A stretch of DNA of 30,185 nt from Alphaproteobacteria bacterium UBA6411 (GCA_002438565.1 DJPN01000020.1:1-30185); one strand, 5' to 3'. Shown: positions 14,880-22,619, counted from the first letter of the stretch. The notes: generated from the letters alone by a model not told the origin. Numbers and translations are program-made.

Positions 14880-15145
14880 TATTGTTCCCCTTTGGTCAAA
14901 CGGGTGTAGCTTTCGGTCATTTCGGAACGGAACGCGTCGATTTTGGCAGTCAAATCCCGCATGACGGGGACAAGATTCGCGCGTTCGCCGGCGGGAACGG
15001 AAGCGACAGCCGAACACAGCGATTCCACCATTTTGCGCAATGCCGCGATGCTGACCAGCCGTCCGTCCGTCATCAGTTCGGATGCCGTGGACAGCAAAGC
15101 TTGCGCCTGTTCGGCTTGGGTTAAAATTTTGCGTTGTTCCGTCAT
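14879..15145 (-). CDS. Uncharacterised helical protein in flagellar operon
   Basis: An 88-residue, probably all-alpha cytoplasmic protein with regularly spaced leucines and alanines (AEQAQALLSTASELM, then LRKMVESLCSAVASV and MRDLTAKIDAFRSEM). No motif is recognised. Its start overlaps the stop of the FlhB C-domain gene (ATGA) and its stop overlaps the fliO start, so it is translated as part of this four-gene operon and is likely a flagellar factor. Size and helicity would suit an export chaperone of FliT or FlgN kind, but nothing specific supports that. Confidence 0.65.
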   Translation of the reverse strand: MTEQRKILTQAEQAQALLSTASELMTDGRLVSIAALRKMVESLCSAVASVPAGERANLVPVMRDLTAKIDAFRSEMTESYTRLTKGEQ

Positions 15146-15426
15146 GGGTTAAACTGTCCTTGCTGCGCCGAGGCGTTCAATTCGTAAATGTAGGAAAGGA
15201 TTTCCGAGACGGCGGCGAACGCTTCGGGCGGAATTTCGCTGTCGATGTCGATTGCCGCCAGCATTTCCGCCAAATCGGCGTCTTGTCTGACTTTGACGCC
15301 CGACGCGAACGCCATGTCCAAAATTTTTTCCGCAATCGCGCCGTAGCCCGCGGCGGTGACTTTCGGGGCTTTCCCCGATTGTTCGTCGTATTCCAAAGCG
15401 GCGGCGGCCGTGCGTTTTTGTTTCAT
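15142..15426 (-). CDS. FlhB C-terminal domain-like orphan protein
   Basis: A 94-residue soluble protein matching the piece of FlhB released after the NPTH autocleavage site: AAAALEYDEQSGKAPKV, then GYGAIAEKI, VKVRQDADLAEML and the EIPPEAFAAVSEILSYIYEL end. It lacks the NPTH cleavage site and all membrane segments. Stand-alone FlhB C-domain proteins (sometimes FhlB or YlqH) occur beside flagellar genes, and a similar one can partly replace the FlhB C-domain in some bacteria. AAAAGGA precedes the ATG at a suitable distance. It is the first gene of the four-gene operon ending in fliP. Confidence 0.85.
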   Translation of the reverse strand: MKQKRTAAAALEYDEQSGKAPKVTAAGYGAIAEKILDMAFASGVKVRQDADLAEMLAAIDIDSEIPPEAFAAVSEILSYIYELNASAQQGQFNP

Positions 15427-15467
15427 GGCGAATCCTTTTCAACGGGGCAAGTGTGACTCCGCAGCCC

Positions 15468-15482
15468 TTAAAAAATTTTTAA
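15468..15482. promoter_or_regulatory. TTAA-N7-TTAA box between divergent genes
   Basis: TTAA (15468-15471), seven bases of A and T, then TTAA (15479-15482) matches the CtrA consensus spacing known from Caulobacter. It is 42 bases upstream of the flagellar operon starting at 15426 and 54 bases from the HAD gene at 15537. The setting is an A/T run, so chance is a real alternative. Confidence 0.35.
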
Positions 15483-15536
15483 AATTGATTCTTTTTGCGG
15501 GGTGTGGCAAATTTGGAAGAAAAAGGAGCAGCCGAA

Positions 15537-16607
15537 ATGGATTCCGAATCCCGTCGAAATGTCGCGCGTTTATTGCGCTTTGCCGCCGAAAAGCCTGTCA
15601 GCGTCTTTACGGATTTGGACAAAACGTCGTGCTTGGAGGGATGTGCGGAATACGCCGCCGAAAACGAATCCGAAACGGGAAAAACAGGGTGCTTTATGCA
15701 GCCCGACATCCGCCGCGCCTTGACTTCCCTGCCCGAATCGGGCAGCGCGTATTACATTGTGACGGGCAGGCATTGGAAAGACGCGCGCGTTGATGACGTG
15801 ACGGGCGAAAAAATTCCCGACGGCGCATTTTATGATTTGCTGGGCGGCGTCAAAGACTTTGAAAAAGCGGCGGCGGTGGCGGGACACGGGCGTTTGCTGG
15901 TCAAGGACGGCAAAACGTCGGTGCTGAGCCGTTCGGAAAACGAAGCGTTCAAAGAACAGAAATTTGAACGCTACATCGGCGAAAACGTTTTGAAGCTAAA
16001 GCGGGAAATCTTTAAACGCTGGCCCGAATCGCGCGGGCACATTCTGGCCGAATACAAAAAACATTTGAGCTATGTCAATGTTGCGGAATACGCAAAACTG
16101 AACCCCGAGGCGGGCAGGGAAATGGCGGCATTTGTCGACAAAGAAATGCGCGCGATGATGACTGCGAAAGACGCGCCCGAAAACCCGAACAACGCGCTGT
16201 TTTACACGGTCGAACCCACGGGGTCGATGGAAGTGCGTTCCCGCAATCAGAGCAAGCGCAACGGCGTTGAAAAATCGGGCTTTTTGGAACAGGCGTACAA
16301 TCGGAGCGGTGCGGTCGTCGTAATGGGCGACAGCTTCGGCAAAAACGGCACCGACCGCGACATGGTCGAAGCCGTGCGCGACTACTTCAAAGCCAAAGGC
16401 GCGGCGGATCGCGTTTTCGTCGTCCACGTTTTGAACGGCGAACAAAACAGGCTGACGGACAAAACGGATTCATGCTTTCCGACCATAACGGTCAAAGACC
16501 CGAACGAACTGGGACAGCTGATGAAATTGGCGGCGGGGCAATCCAAAACCCGCGCCCGCGCCGAAACCGCGCGCAAACAAACACTGGCGAACAGACGGGA
16601 ACGTTGA
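15537..16607 (+). CDS. HAD-superfamily phosphatase, trehalose-phosphatase-like
   Basis: A 356-residue HAD-fold hydrolase. Motif I is FTDLDKT (24-30) with nucleophile D26 and D28 as general acid; motif II is VTGR (75-78); K240/K246 lie in a VRSRNQSKRNGVEKSG segment that matches the trehalose-6-phosphate phosphatase cap end; motif IV is MGDSFGKNGTDRDM (263-276). The third motif-I residue is K where OtsB has G. AAAAGGAGC precedes the ATG at 15537. There is no trehalose synthase partner nearby, so the substrate is uncertain; an OtsB-like sugar phosphatase is the best guess. The C-terminal 30 residues are basic. The gene end overlaps the promoter of the next toxin-antitoxin pair. Confidence 0.75.
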   Translation: MDSESRRNVARLLRFAAEKPVSVFTDLDKTSCLEGCAEYAAENESETGKTGCFMQPDIRRALTSLPESGSAYYIVTGRHWKDARVDDVTGEKIPDGAFYDLLGGVKDFEKAAAVAGHGRLLVKDGKTSVLSRSENEAFKEQKFERYIGENVLKLKREIFKRWPESRGHILAEYKKHLSYVNVAEYAKLNPEAGREMAAFVDKEMRAMMTAKDAPENPNNALFYTVEPTGSMEVRSRNQSKRNGVEKSGFLEQAYNRSGAVVVMGDSFGKNGTDRDMVEAVRDYFKAKGAADRVFVVHVLNGEQNRLTDKTDSCFPTITVKDPNELGQLMKLAAGQSKTRARAETARKQTLANRRER

Positions 16608-16632
16608 TTTTACAGTTAACTTGTATTACAAT
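16604..16632 (+). promoter_or_regulatory. Promoter and operator of the DinJ/YafQ-type module
   Basis: TTGATT (16604-16609) and TACAAT (16627-16632) are spaced 17 bases. The palindrome TTGTA-T-TACAA (16621-16631) overlaps the -10, a good position for repression by the antitoxin complex; a related TGTAAT lies at 16644-16649. The -35 overlaps the stop codon of the upstream phosphatase. Autoregulation by DinJ-YafQ complexes is established for the family; this exact operator is inferred. Confidence 0.55.
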
Positions 16633-16663
16633 AGAAATATAAATGTAATGCAGGAGAATGAAA

Positions 16664-16930
16664 ATGGGAACGGTAATTCAAACCCGCATTGATGCGGCGG
16701 TTAGAAAAAACGCTGAAAATGTTTTGAATCGATTAGGATTATCGATGAATGACGCGATTCGTATTTTCATCAACCAGATTGTTGAAGATCAAGGGCTTCC
16801 TTTTCGACCGTCTTTGCGTTCAAAAACGCCAAATGCGGAAACCGTTCAAGCGATAGAAGATGCCAGACAGGGAAACGTCAGTCGTCGTTTTTCATCGGTG
16901 GATGAGCTGATGGATGATTTGAATGCTTGA
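16664..16930 (+). CDS. RelB/DinJ-family antitoxin
   Basis: An 88-residue ribbon-helix-helix antitoxin. The N-terminal strand VIQTRIDAAVRKNAENVL and the helices around LGLSMNDAIRIFINQIVED form the DNA-binding RHH dimer fold of DinJ, and the C-terminal part (from about 50) would wrap the toxin. An AGGAG at 16652-16656 is 7 bases before the ATG at 16664 and only 1 base before the ATG at 16658, so I took 16664. The gene overlaps the toxin by 8 bases. Confidence 0.9.
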   Translation: MGTVIQTRIDAAVRKNAENVLNRLGLSMNDAIRIFINQIVEDQGLPFRPSLRSKTPNAETVQAIEDARQGNVSRRFSSVDELMDDLNA

Positions 16931-17195
16931 AATCGTTTATACCTCATCATTCAAGCGGGATTATAAAAAAATTGCCAAAAATCCAAAAGCAACAAAGGCT
17001 TTGAGGGATGTTTTGGTTTTGCTGGCAAATGAAAAAGAGCTGCCGCAAAAATACAGACCGCATATTTTAAGCGGTAATTATGCGGATGTGTCAGAGTGCC
17101 ATGTTTTACCGGATTTGCTGTTGCTGTATAGGGTAAAATCTTCTGAATTAGAATTAATTTTAATGCGAATCGGAAGTCATTCCACTCTTTTTTAA
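16923..17195 (+). CDS. YafQ-family mRNA endonuclease toxin
   Basis: A 90-residue RelE-superfamily toxin of the YafQ branch, a ribosome-dependent mRNA endonuclease. The family active-site set is mostly visible: H47, H60 and D64 in ECHVLPDLLLLY, and H86 with F90 in SHSTLF. E. coli YafQ has W after the D (PDW); here it is L65. It starts inside the antitoxin gene (8-base overlap), as usual for the pair. All core catalytic residues are present, so activity is likely. Confidence 0.9.
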   Translation: MLEIVYTSSFKRDYKKIAKNPKATKALRDVLVLLANEKELPQKYRPHILSGNYADVSECHVLPDLLLLYRVKSSELELILMRIGSHSTLF

Positions 17196-17207
17196 CGGCT
17201 TAAACCG

Positions 17208-17237
17208 TTGGACTTTTCCCCTTTAACCCGTTATAAT
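17208..17237 (+). promoter_or_regulatory. Promoter of the DUF2726-TSCPD operon
   Basis: A perfect TATAAT (17232-17237) lies 18 bases after TTGGAC (17208-17213). The -35 overlaps a weak hairpin AACGG/CCGTT (17194-17209) that begins at the yafQ stop codon and precedes CTTTTCCCC, possibly a leaky terminator. Confidence 0.5.
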
Positions 17238-17275
17238 ATTTAATTATTCGGATTAAATACGGACGGAGGCGGGCT

Positions 17276-17797
17276 ATGGAAAACACATTGACGACTTTGG
17301 TGCGAAAGCTGATTCCCGACGGCGGCTTTATGATGGTGTGGTCGATTGTCGGCATTTTGCTGGCGGTTTATTTGCTGCTGTGCTTTTTGGCGTGGCTGAG
17401 CGACAAACAGCGCGACATCATCGCGAAATATTACCGCCCCAAAAAAGTATTGGATGCGACTGAGGAAAAATTCTTTAAGCTGCTGCGCGCGGCCGTTCCC
17501 GCGGACTGTTATGTCTTTCCGCATGTTTCAATGCGCGCTTTGATTGCGACAAACCATTGGGATTTTTGGGCGCCGTTCAATTTGAAGCGCGTGGACTTTG
17601 TGATTTGCAACGCCGCTTTGAACATTGTCTGCGTGGTCGAGCTGGAGGGTGAAAACCAGCAAAAGCGTCACTTGCGCCGCGAAAAAATGCTGCAAAAAGC
17701 GGGTGTGAACATTCTGCGCTACCGTATTCAAAACAACCCGTCGGTCGAAGAAATGCAAAAGGATATCGCTTTGTTGTTGAAGGAAACGAAAAACTGA
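17276..17797 (+). CDS. Membrane-anchored DUF2726 protein
   Basis: A 173-residue protein with one transmembrane helix (about 19-41) and a cytoplasmic DUF2726 domain. The core VDFVICNAALNIVCVVELEGE resembles the D...E-x-E part of PD-(D/E)xK nuclease-like folds, and the end (KAGVNILRYRI) matches the family. Full nuclease activity cannot be judged because a lysine after the ELE is not clear. GGAGG precedes the ATG. Its stop overlaps the start of the next gene (TGATG), so both are translated together. The molecular role of DUF2726 is not established. Confidence 0.75.
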   Translation: MENTLTTLVRKLIPDGGFMMVWSIVGILLAVYLLLCFLAWLSDKQRDIIAKYYRPKKVLDATEEKFFKLLRAAVPADCYVFPHVSMRALIATNHWDFWAPFNLKRVDFVICNAALNIVCVVELEGENQQKRHLRREKMLQKAGVNILRYRIQNNPSVEEMQKDIALLLKETKN

Positions 17798-18048
17798 TGG
17801 AAACGATACAGTATCAGACGCACGGCACTTGTTGCCGCATGATTTTGGCGCAAATCGACAACGGCGTTGTCAAGGACGTGCAGTTTGCGGGCGGGTGCAT
17901 GGGCAACCAAGCTGGCATTCGCGCTTTGGTTCGCGGCATGAAAATCGCGGACGTCATTGAACGGCTGAAAGGCATTGATTGCGGCGGCAAGGGGACAAGC
18001 TGTCCCGACCAGTTGGCGCGCGCGCTGCAGTCGTATTTGGACAAGTGA
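17797..18048 (+). CDS. TSCPD domain protein (TIGR03905-like)
   Basis: An 83-residue cytoplasmic protein with the family signature: GTCCRMI near residue 10, GGCMGNQAGI in the middle, and CGGKGTSCPDQLA toward the end, which gives the domain its name. The five or so cysteines (C12, C13, C34, C62, C68) suggest metal or Fe-S binding. TSCPD domains also occur at the end of some ribonucleotide reductases. It is coupled to the DUF2726 gene by a one-base overlap and abuts the convergent J-domain gene with no gap. Function is unknown. Confidence 0.85.
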   Translation: METIQYQTHGTCCRMILAQIDNGVVKDVQFAGGCMGNQAGIRALVRGMKIADVIERLKGIDCGGKGTSCPDQLARALQSYLDK

Positions 18049-19086
18049 TTACGGCAAATCGATTTCGCGCGTCAGAAAGTCTTTTTTGACGAAAGCGACG
18101 ATTCCCCGCGGCGTTTTGATTTGCACCCACGGGCTGTCGGGGACGATTCCCGTCAGCCGCACGGGCGTTTTTTCGGGGATAAGCACGATAATTCCGCAAT
18201 CGACGCACGGGGCTTGATACCCCGGTGTTTGCGGTGCGGTCGTAAAAAAATACAGGCTTTTATCGTTTTGCGCCAAAGACACGGGCTTTAATGGAATGTG
18301 TTTGTAATCTTTCGGCATAAAATCCGACGCGGCGGGCGGCAGGCGGTCGGTGCGGAAACACGGTACGGCGACACCCGCGACGGCAATCAGAAAACCGGCC
18401 AGCAGCGGCAGATACACGCGGATGAAATCCGACGGTGTGACGCGCCAGAAATCGGGTTCTTTCACTGTTGTTTCGGGCAGCGCGTTCAGAAAAATGCAGG
18501 TTTTGATTTCCTGTTGGGGCGTTTGGGCGAATTTTTTGGCTTGTTCCCCCATCGCCTTTGCCAAATCGGGGCGCTTGCGTTTTTCATACGCCTGCGCGTT
18601 CTGCATTAAAATTTCCCAGTTTTTGTCGGGCGGCATTTGCGTAAACTTGTACGCGCTTTTCAACGTCGACCAAGTATAAGCGGGGCGTTTCAGAAAATCG
18701 CCCCAGTTGTGCAGGGATGTTTTCAGCTGTTCTTTGGATGCGCAGTCGCGGCAGTACACGCCGCCGATGCGTTCGTTTCCGCGCGTGAAAAAGATGTAGC
18801 GCGGCTGTTTTGCCGGTTTGCCGCACTTGCAGCATTTGACGAATTCGTAACGAAGCGTCGCCGCCGTATCGGGGAGCGCGTCGTAAGCTTTGCGCTTCAG
18901 CGGGTCAAGCAACGTATGATACGCTTCGGTCAGCAGCATATAGGTTTCATGCGCTTTATCCCCGCCGGCGACATCGGGGTGGCACAACTTGACCTGTTTG
19001 CGGAACGCGGCTTTGATATCGTCATCGGTCGCCGTTTGCGACACCCCCAGAACCGCGTAATATCCTTTGGAATCCGTCACGCCCAT
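18049..19086 (-). CDS. Membrane J-domain protein with zinc-finger-like segment and SH3b end
   Basis: A 345-residue protein. Residues 8-75 form a J domain with the HPD triad (36-38), which stimulates DnaK-type chaperones. Cysteines at 85/86/88 and 112/115 form a likely zinc-binding pair set. A membrane helix lies near 223-243, and the C-terminal part (about 300-340, TPVRLTGIVPDSPWVQI then GIVAFVKKDFL) resembles an SH3b domain. This predicts a cytoplasmic J domain and a periplasmic SH3-like domain. It overlaps the end of fliK by 10 bases and is the last gene of the flagellar operon, so a role in flagellar assembly is possible; no direct evidence. Confidence 0.75.
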   Translation of the reverse strand: MGVTDSKGYYAVLGVSQTATDDDIKAAFRKQVKLCHPDVAGGDKAHETYMLLTEAYHTLLDPLKRKAYDALPDTAATLRYEFVKCCKCGKPAKQPRYIFFTRGNERIGGVYCRDCASKEQLKTSLHNWGDFLKRPAYTWSTLKSAYKFTQMPPDKNWEILMQNAQAYEKRKRPDLAKAMGEQAKKFAQTPQQEIKTCIFLNALPETTVKEPDFWRVTPSDFIRVYLPLLAGFLIAVAGVAVPCFRTDRLPPAASDFMPKDYKHIPLKPVSLAQNDKSLYFFTTAPQTPGYQAPCVDCGIIVLIPEKTPVRLTGIVPDSPWVQIKTPRGIVAFVKKDFLTREIDLP

Positions 19087-20837
19087 ACCCCCGTTTTGGT
19101 TTGTTCGACAGGGGCAAAATCGATAAAGTCGTCCGTTTGACGGACTTGCACCCCGCCCGCATAGGATAGCGCGCCGAGCGTTTGTGTAAAGAGGGACTTT
19201 ATGCGAGCCTCCGCCCCGTCGGGCAAGGCGTTTTGCGTGCGGATGACCAGCGAAAAAGTTCTGTTTTGACGGTGGGCAAGCCCCTCCAGCTGAATTCTGC
19301 CCAAGCGCGACAGGGTTAGGTCCACGACGAAACGCACGCCGCCGCCTGCTTTTTGCATTGACGCGCGGCGGTCAAGGTCTTCGGGCGGACGCTGCAGATA
19401 AAGCGATACGGGTTCGACCGCCGTTCCCGTCAAAAACGGAATGTCAAAACCTTTCCACGGCGTTTCCTGCCTGTCCGCGGCTTTTTTCGGGGTGAATTCG
19501 CGTTCCAGCCGTTTCAGCAGAATTTCGCCGCCGTCCGTTTTGCGGATCGCGTCGACGTTCTGTTCGCCCAGCCACGTTTCAAGCGGCACGTTTTTAGCCG
19601 CCGCTTTGACGTACGACAGCATCAGCGCGGGCAGTTTCGGGCTGATTGAGGGCAGGACGGATTTGAAGTTTTCAAACGCTGCAGCATCCGTCTTCGACAG
19701 CGTTTCGGCGGCCTCGCTCAACACTGTCCACACCGTTTTTTCGGCGGGCTGTTCAACGGAGGGCGGAATAACATCGACGATTTTGACCGCGACGGGGGTT
19801 AAGGGCGGCAAAGCCACGGTTTCCGTCGGCACAATCACGCCCGCTTCGGTCAGCAAAACGGATTTTGCATCGGGAAAGGGGTTTACAACAACCGCTTTTA
19901 AAACGGGTTGCGGTTTCAAAGAAACAGTGCTTTTAGGGGCGGCGGACGGTTGCGGGGAAAGCTGTTTTGCAGGCGCTGCGGCGGGTTTGGCGTCAGCGGG
20001 GTCAAGGTGGACGGAAACAGTTTTCGTTTTTGCAAAAAAAACGTTTTTTTCAAGCACGGCGGGGGAAATTTCGTCTGCCGTTTCATAGGCGGCGACCGTT
20101 TGCGGCGCGGGCGGCAAAGGTTCGGCAACGGTTTCAACCGGCAAAGGCGCGGGCATCGGGAACGCGGGTTTTGTCGGCGCGGAAAACGGTTGAGCGGCGG
20201 GGGTGTCTTTGGGCAATTCAATGATTTTAACGGTTTCGCTTTCCGCTTTTCGCGGCAGAGGTGCTGCAGGTGTCGGGATTTCAGACGAAGCGGCGGGGGC
20301 ATGCTGTTTGGCAAAAGCGGGGACGGCGTTTTGTTCGGGCGCGATTTCGATTTCAAGCCGTGTCCCCGCAGGGATGTCCGGCGCTTGAACGGAAATCAAA
20401 TCGGGAAACAGCGCCGTGATTTGTTCGGGTATCGTCCGCATAACGGCCGCTTCTGTTTTCAGCGGCGTAAAGGGGGCGCGAACGACGGCTTGCTCAATCG
20501 GTTCGGCGGGTTTGGAAACGGGTTTCGGTTCGGTTTTGAAAATCAGTTTCAGCGCCGCCGTTCCTTTTGTTTCAGGCGGCATAACCTTGACCGTCAGCGG
20601 CATTTTTTCTGCAATCAGCGGCAGATTGACAGGGATTTCGACCGTTTCCGCGGTCGGTAAGGTCAATGTCAGAACAGGCGGCTCCGTCGGGTTTTCGGCG
20701 GGCGAAACAACGGCAGGCAAAACGGTTGCGAACGGCAGTTTCAGCAAAAGCTCGGGAGCGTGCGGGATAACGATAACATTCGCCTGCACCGCTTGCGGCG
20801 ACAGAATCAGCGTCGGAAAAGTGACGGATTCGCTCAC
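19077..20837 (-). CDS. fliK: Flagellar hook-length control protein FliK
   Basis: A 586-residue protein. The first 380 residues are rich in P, A, T and V with little sequence complexity, as expected of the FliK ruler. The C-terminal switch domain at about 490-575 has the family pattern VDLTLSRLGRIQLEGLAH, then FSLVIRTQN and LSYAGGVQVRQ. FliK sets hook length and triggers the export switch by contacting FlhB. The start is the GTG at 20837 with AGGGAT 4 bases upstream, one base after the flhG stop. It is longer than E. coli FliK (about 375), which would fit a longer ruler, though length of disordered regions varies. Confidence 0.85.
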   Translation of the reverse strand: MSESVTFPTLILSPQAVQANVIVIPHAPELLLKLPFATVLPAVVSPAENPTEPPVLTLTLPTAETVEIPVNLPLIAEKMPLTVKVMPPETKGTAALKLIFKTEPKPVSKPAEPIEQAVVRAPFTPLKTEAAVMRTIPEQITALFPDLISVQAPDIPAGTRLEIEIAPEQNAVPAFAKQHAPAASSEIPTPAAPLPRKAESETVKIIELPKDTPAAQPFSAPTKPAFPMPAPLPVETVAEPLPPAPQTVAAYETADEISPAVLEKNVFFAKTKTVSVHLDPADAKPAAAPAKQLSPQPSAAPKSTVSLKPQPVLKAVVVNPFPDAKSVLLTEAGVIVPTETVALPPLTPVAVKIVDVIPPSVEQPAEKTVWTVLSEAAETLSKTDAAAFENFKSVLPSISPKLPALMLSYVKAAAKNVPLETWLGEQNVDAIRKTDGGEILLKRLEREFTPKKAADRQETPWKGFDIPFLTGTAVEPVSLYLQRPPEDLDRRASMQKAGGGVRFVVDLTLSRLGRIQLEGLAHRQNRTFSLVIRTQNALPDGAEARIKSLFTQTLGALSYAGGVQVRQTDDFIDFAPVEQTKTGVWA

Positions 20838-20838
20838 T

Positions 20839-21651
20839 TTATCCCTGTTCTTTGTTCAGCCGCAGAGCGATGGACAGAACGTCCTCGGCGGCTTCGGTGT
20901 TCGGATGGCGGTTCAAAATCGACGTTTGGTTGCGAATGGAATCGCGCACCCGCGTGTCGCGGCGGATGACGCCCGCCAAAGGCGGCGAAATGCGTAAAAA
21001 GCCTTGGCACGCTTTAAGCAAAGTCGTATACGTCCGTTCGCCTTCGCGCGCGGAGTTCGCCGAATTGACAACAATGCGGATATTGGGCTTTTGCTGTTCC
21101 ATGCACATCATTTTGATGAAAGCGTACGCGTCCGTCAGCGCCGTCGGTTCGTCCGTGCAGACGATTAACAGTGTCGCCGCCGAACCCGCAAACAAACGGA
21201 CGGGTTTTTCGACGCCCGCGCCCAAATCGACGATGACGCGGTCGTATCCCCCCGCCAAAACGCGCAAATCGTCGTTAATCAGCTGCAGACGGCTGAGCGG
21301 AATGTTCGCCAGACTGCCCGATCCCGACCGTCCCGCGATGATGTCGAAGTTGCCCGCGTCGTAATGCGTTACCGCCTGGTTCAAAGTCGCTTTGCCCGCA
21401 ATGACGCTGCCCAAATCGTGCACGGGCATCAACCCCAGCTGAATGTCGATGTTCGCCAATCCCAAATCGCCGTCAAACAGCAAAGTTTTCAGTCCCGCTT
21501 TGGAAAACGCGTGCGCCAGAGTGATTGAAAACCATGTTTTGCCGACGCCGCCTTTGCCCGAAGCGACGGCAATCATGTTGCGCACCTGCGGACGGGGAAT
21601 CTTGCGCGGGGCAAGCGATAAAACCTGTTCTGTCGTATTTGTCGTATTCAT
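20839..21651 (-). CDS. flhG: Flagellar number regulator FlhG (MinD-like ATPase)
   Basis: A 270-residue MinD/ParA-family ATPase. The deviant Walker A is SGKGGVGKTW (31-40), the switch I region is FDGDLGLANIDIQLG, and Walker B is YDRVIVDLGAG. An N-terminal stretch (EQVLSLAP) resembles the FlhF-activating segment of FlhG/FleN. FlhG limits the number of flagella and stimulates FlhF GTPase. The start overlaps the flhF stop (ATGA). The lack of an obvious C-terminal amphipathic membrane helix should be checked by prediction. FleN (the name used in Pseudomonas) is an equivalent name. Confidence 0.9.
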   Translation of the reverse strand: MNTTNTTEQVLSLAPRKIPRPQVRNMIAVASGKGGVGKTWFSITLAHAFSKAGLKTLLFDGDLGLANIDIQLGLMPVHDLGSVIAGKATLNQAVTHYDAGNFDIIAGRSGSGSLANIPLSRLQLINDDLRVLAGGYDRVIVDLGAGVEKPVRLFAGSAATLLIVCTDEPTALTDAYAFIKMMCMEQQKPNIRIVVNSANSAREGERTYTTLLKACQGFLRISPPLAGVIRRDTRVRDSIRNQTSILNRHPNTEAAEDVLSIALRLNKEQG

Positions 21652-22619
21652 GATTCTGTCCTTTCAAGGTCGGATTCTGCCGACGTTAAGAGCAATCGCG
21701 CCAAGGAAACGGCGTTGATGGGGGACAAGCCTTTTGACAGGCTTTGGCTCATACTGGCTTCGCAGACGCGCAATCCGCCCGCGTCCGCGGCGGCCAAAAT
21801 ACCGCCGAAACGCCGCGCCGCGTCCAATCGGGTCGCCAGCAAATAAAGAGTGCCCGCCTGCGCAAACGCTTCAGCCGTTTCAGCCGCTTCGTCAGAGTCG
21901 ATTCCCGCAGGCATGACCAGAACGGGCAGGGCGTCCGCCGCTTGGGTGTACGCCGCCAGATAATCCATGTCGGCGGGCTGGAACGGGTTGAAAGCGGGCA
22001 TGTCGACAAAGATGATGTCGCATGTTTTTCGCAAGGCTCGAATATGGTTTTGCAGATTTTCGGGCGAACGGGCTTTCAGCAGGCTGATATCCAGGATATT
22101 GGTGAACGCGACCAGTTGTTCCGCCGCGCCCGCCCGCACGGTGTCCGCGCAAATCAGCCCGACTTTGCGTCCCGACAGGCATGCGCGCGTTGCCAGTTTA
22201 CCCGTAATGACCGTTTTGCCGGCGCCCGCGCCGCCCGTCAGCATGAACGCCTGTCCTTTGATGTGTTCGGGCAGGGGATGAAACGCAAACGTCGCATCCA
22301 AAGCCGCGGCAAAAGACACCAGTTCCGTTTTTTTTGCAGGCTCTTTTAAATGAAGCAGCACTTTTTCAATGACGGTTGCGGGCGTGTTATGGGATTCCAG
22401 AATTCTGCGGATTTTTTCATGAAAGGCGGATTGTTTCGGTTCATCCGAAATCTCAAAGCCGAAATCTTCTTCTTCTTCCTCTATCGCGGCGGTCAGCCGC
22501 ACGCCCGCCCCCGCGCCCAAACGCTGGGTCGAAACCAAAATCGCGTTTTCCCCCAGCTCGTGGCGCAGCTGGTCCATGGCTTCGGACATTGTCGGGGCGA
22601 TGTAGGTTTTCATTTTCAT
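21648..22619 (-). CDS. flhF: Flagellar placement GTPase FlhF
   Basis: A 323-residue SRP-type GTPase. The N-terminal part (MKTYIAPTMSEAMDQLRHEL) is the B-domain start, followed by a helical N domain and a G domain with P-loop GGAGAGKT (129-136), DTVRAGAAEQL in place of DTYRIGA, and TRLDAARRFG near the end. The G3 position reads DMPAFNPF instead of the DTAG-like motif, so the glycine that touches the gamma phosphate is missing. FlhF places polar flagella and recruits FliF. The ATG at 22619 or the one at 22613 could be the start. FlhF lies 17 bases after flhA and overlaps flhG. Confidence 0.88.
   Translation of the reverse strand: MKMKTYIAPTMSEAMDQLRHELGENAILVSTQRLGAGAGVRLTAAIEEEEEDFGFEISDEPKQSAFHEKIRRILESHNTPATVIEKVLLHLKEPAKKTELVSFAAALDATFAFHPLPEHIKGQAFMLTGGAGAGKTVITGKLATRACLSGRKVGLICADTVRAGAAEQLVAFTNILDISLLKARSPENLQNHIRALRKTCDIIFVDMPAFNPFQPADMDYLAAYTQAADALPVLVMPAGIDSDEAAETAEAFAQAGTLYLLATRLDAARRFGGILAAADAGGLRVCEASMSQSLSKGLSPINAVSLARLLLTSAESDLERTES

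Noticed and set aside
20043..20837. Low-complexity P/A/T/V region as a possible degraded gene.
   Set aside because: The frame is unbroken and this composition is normal for the FliK ruler.
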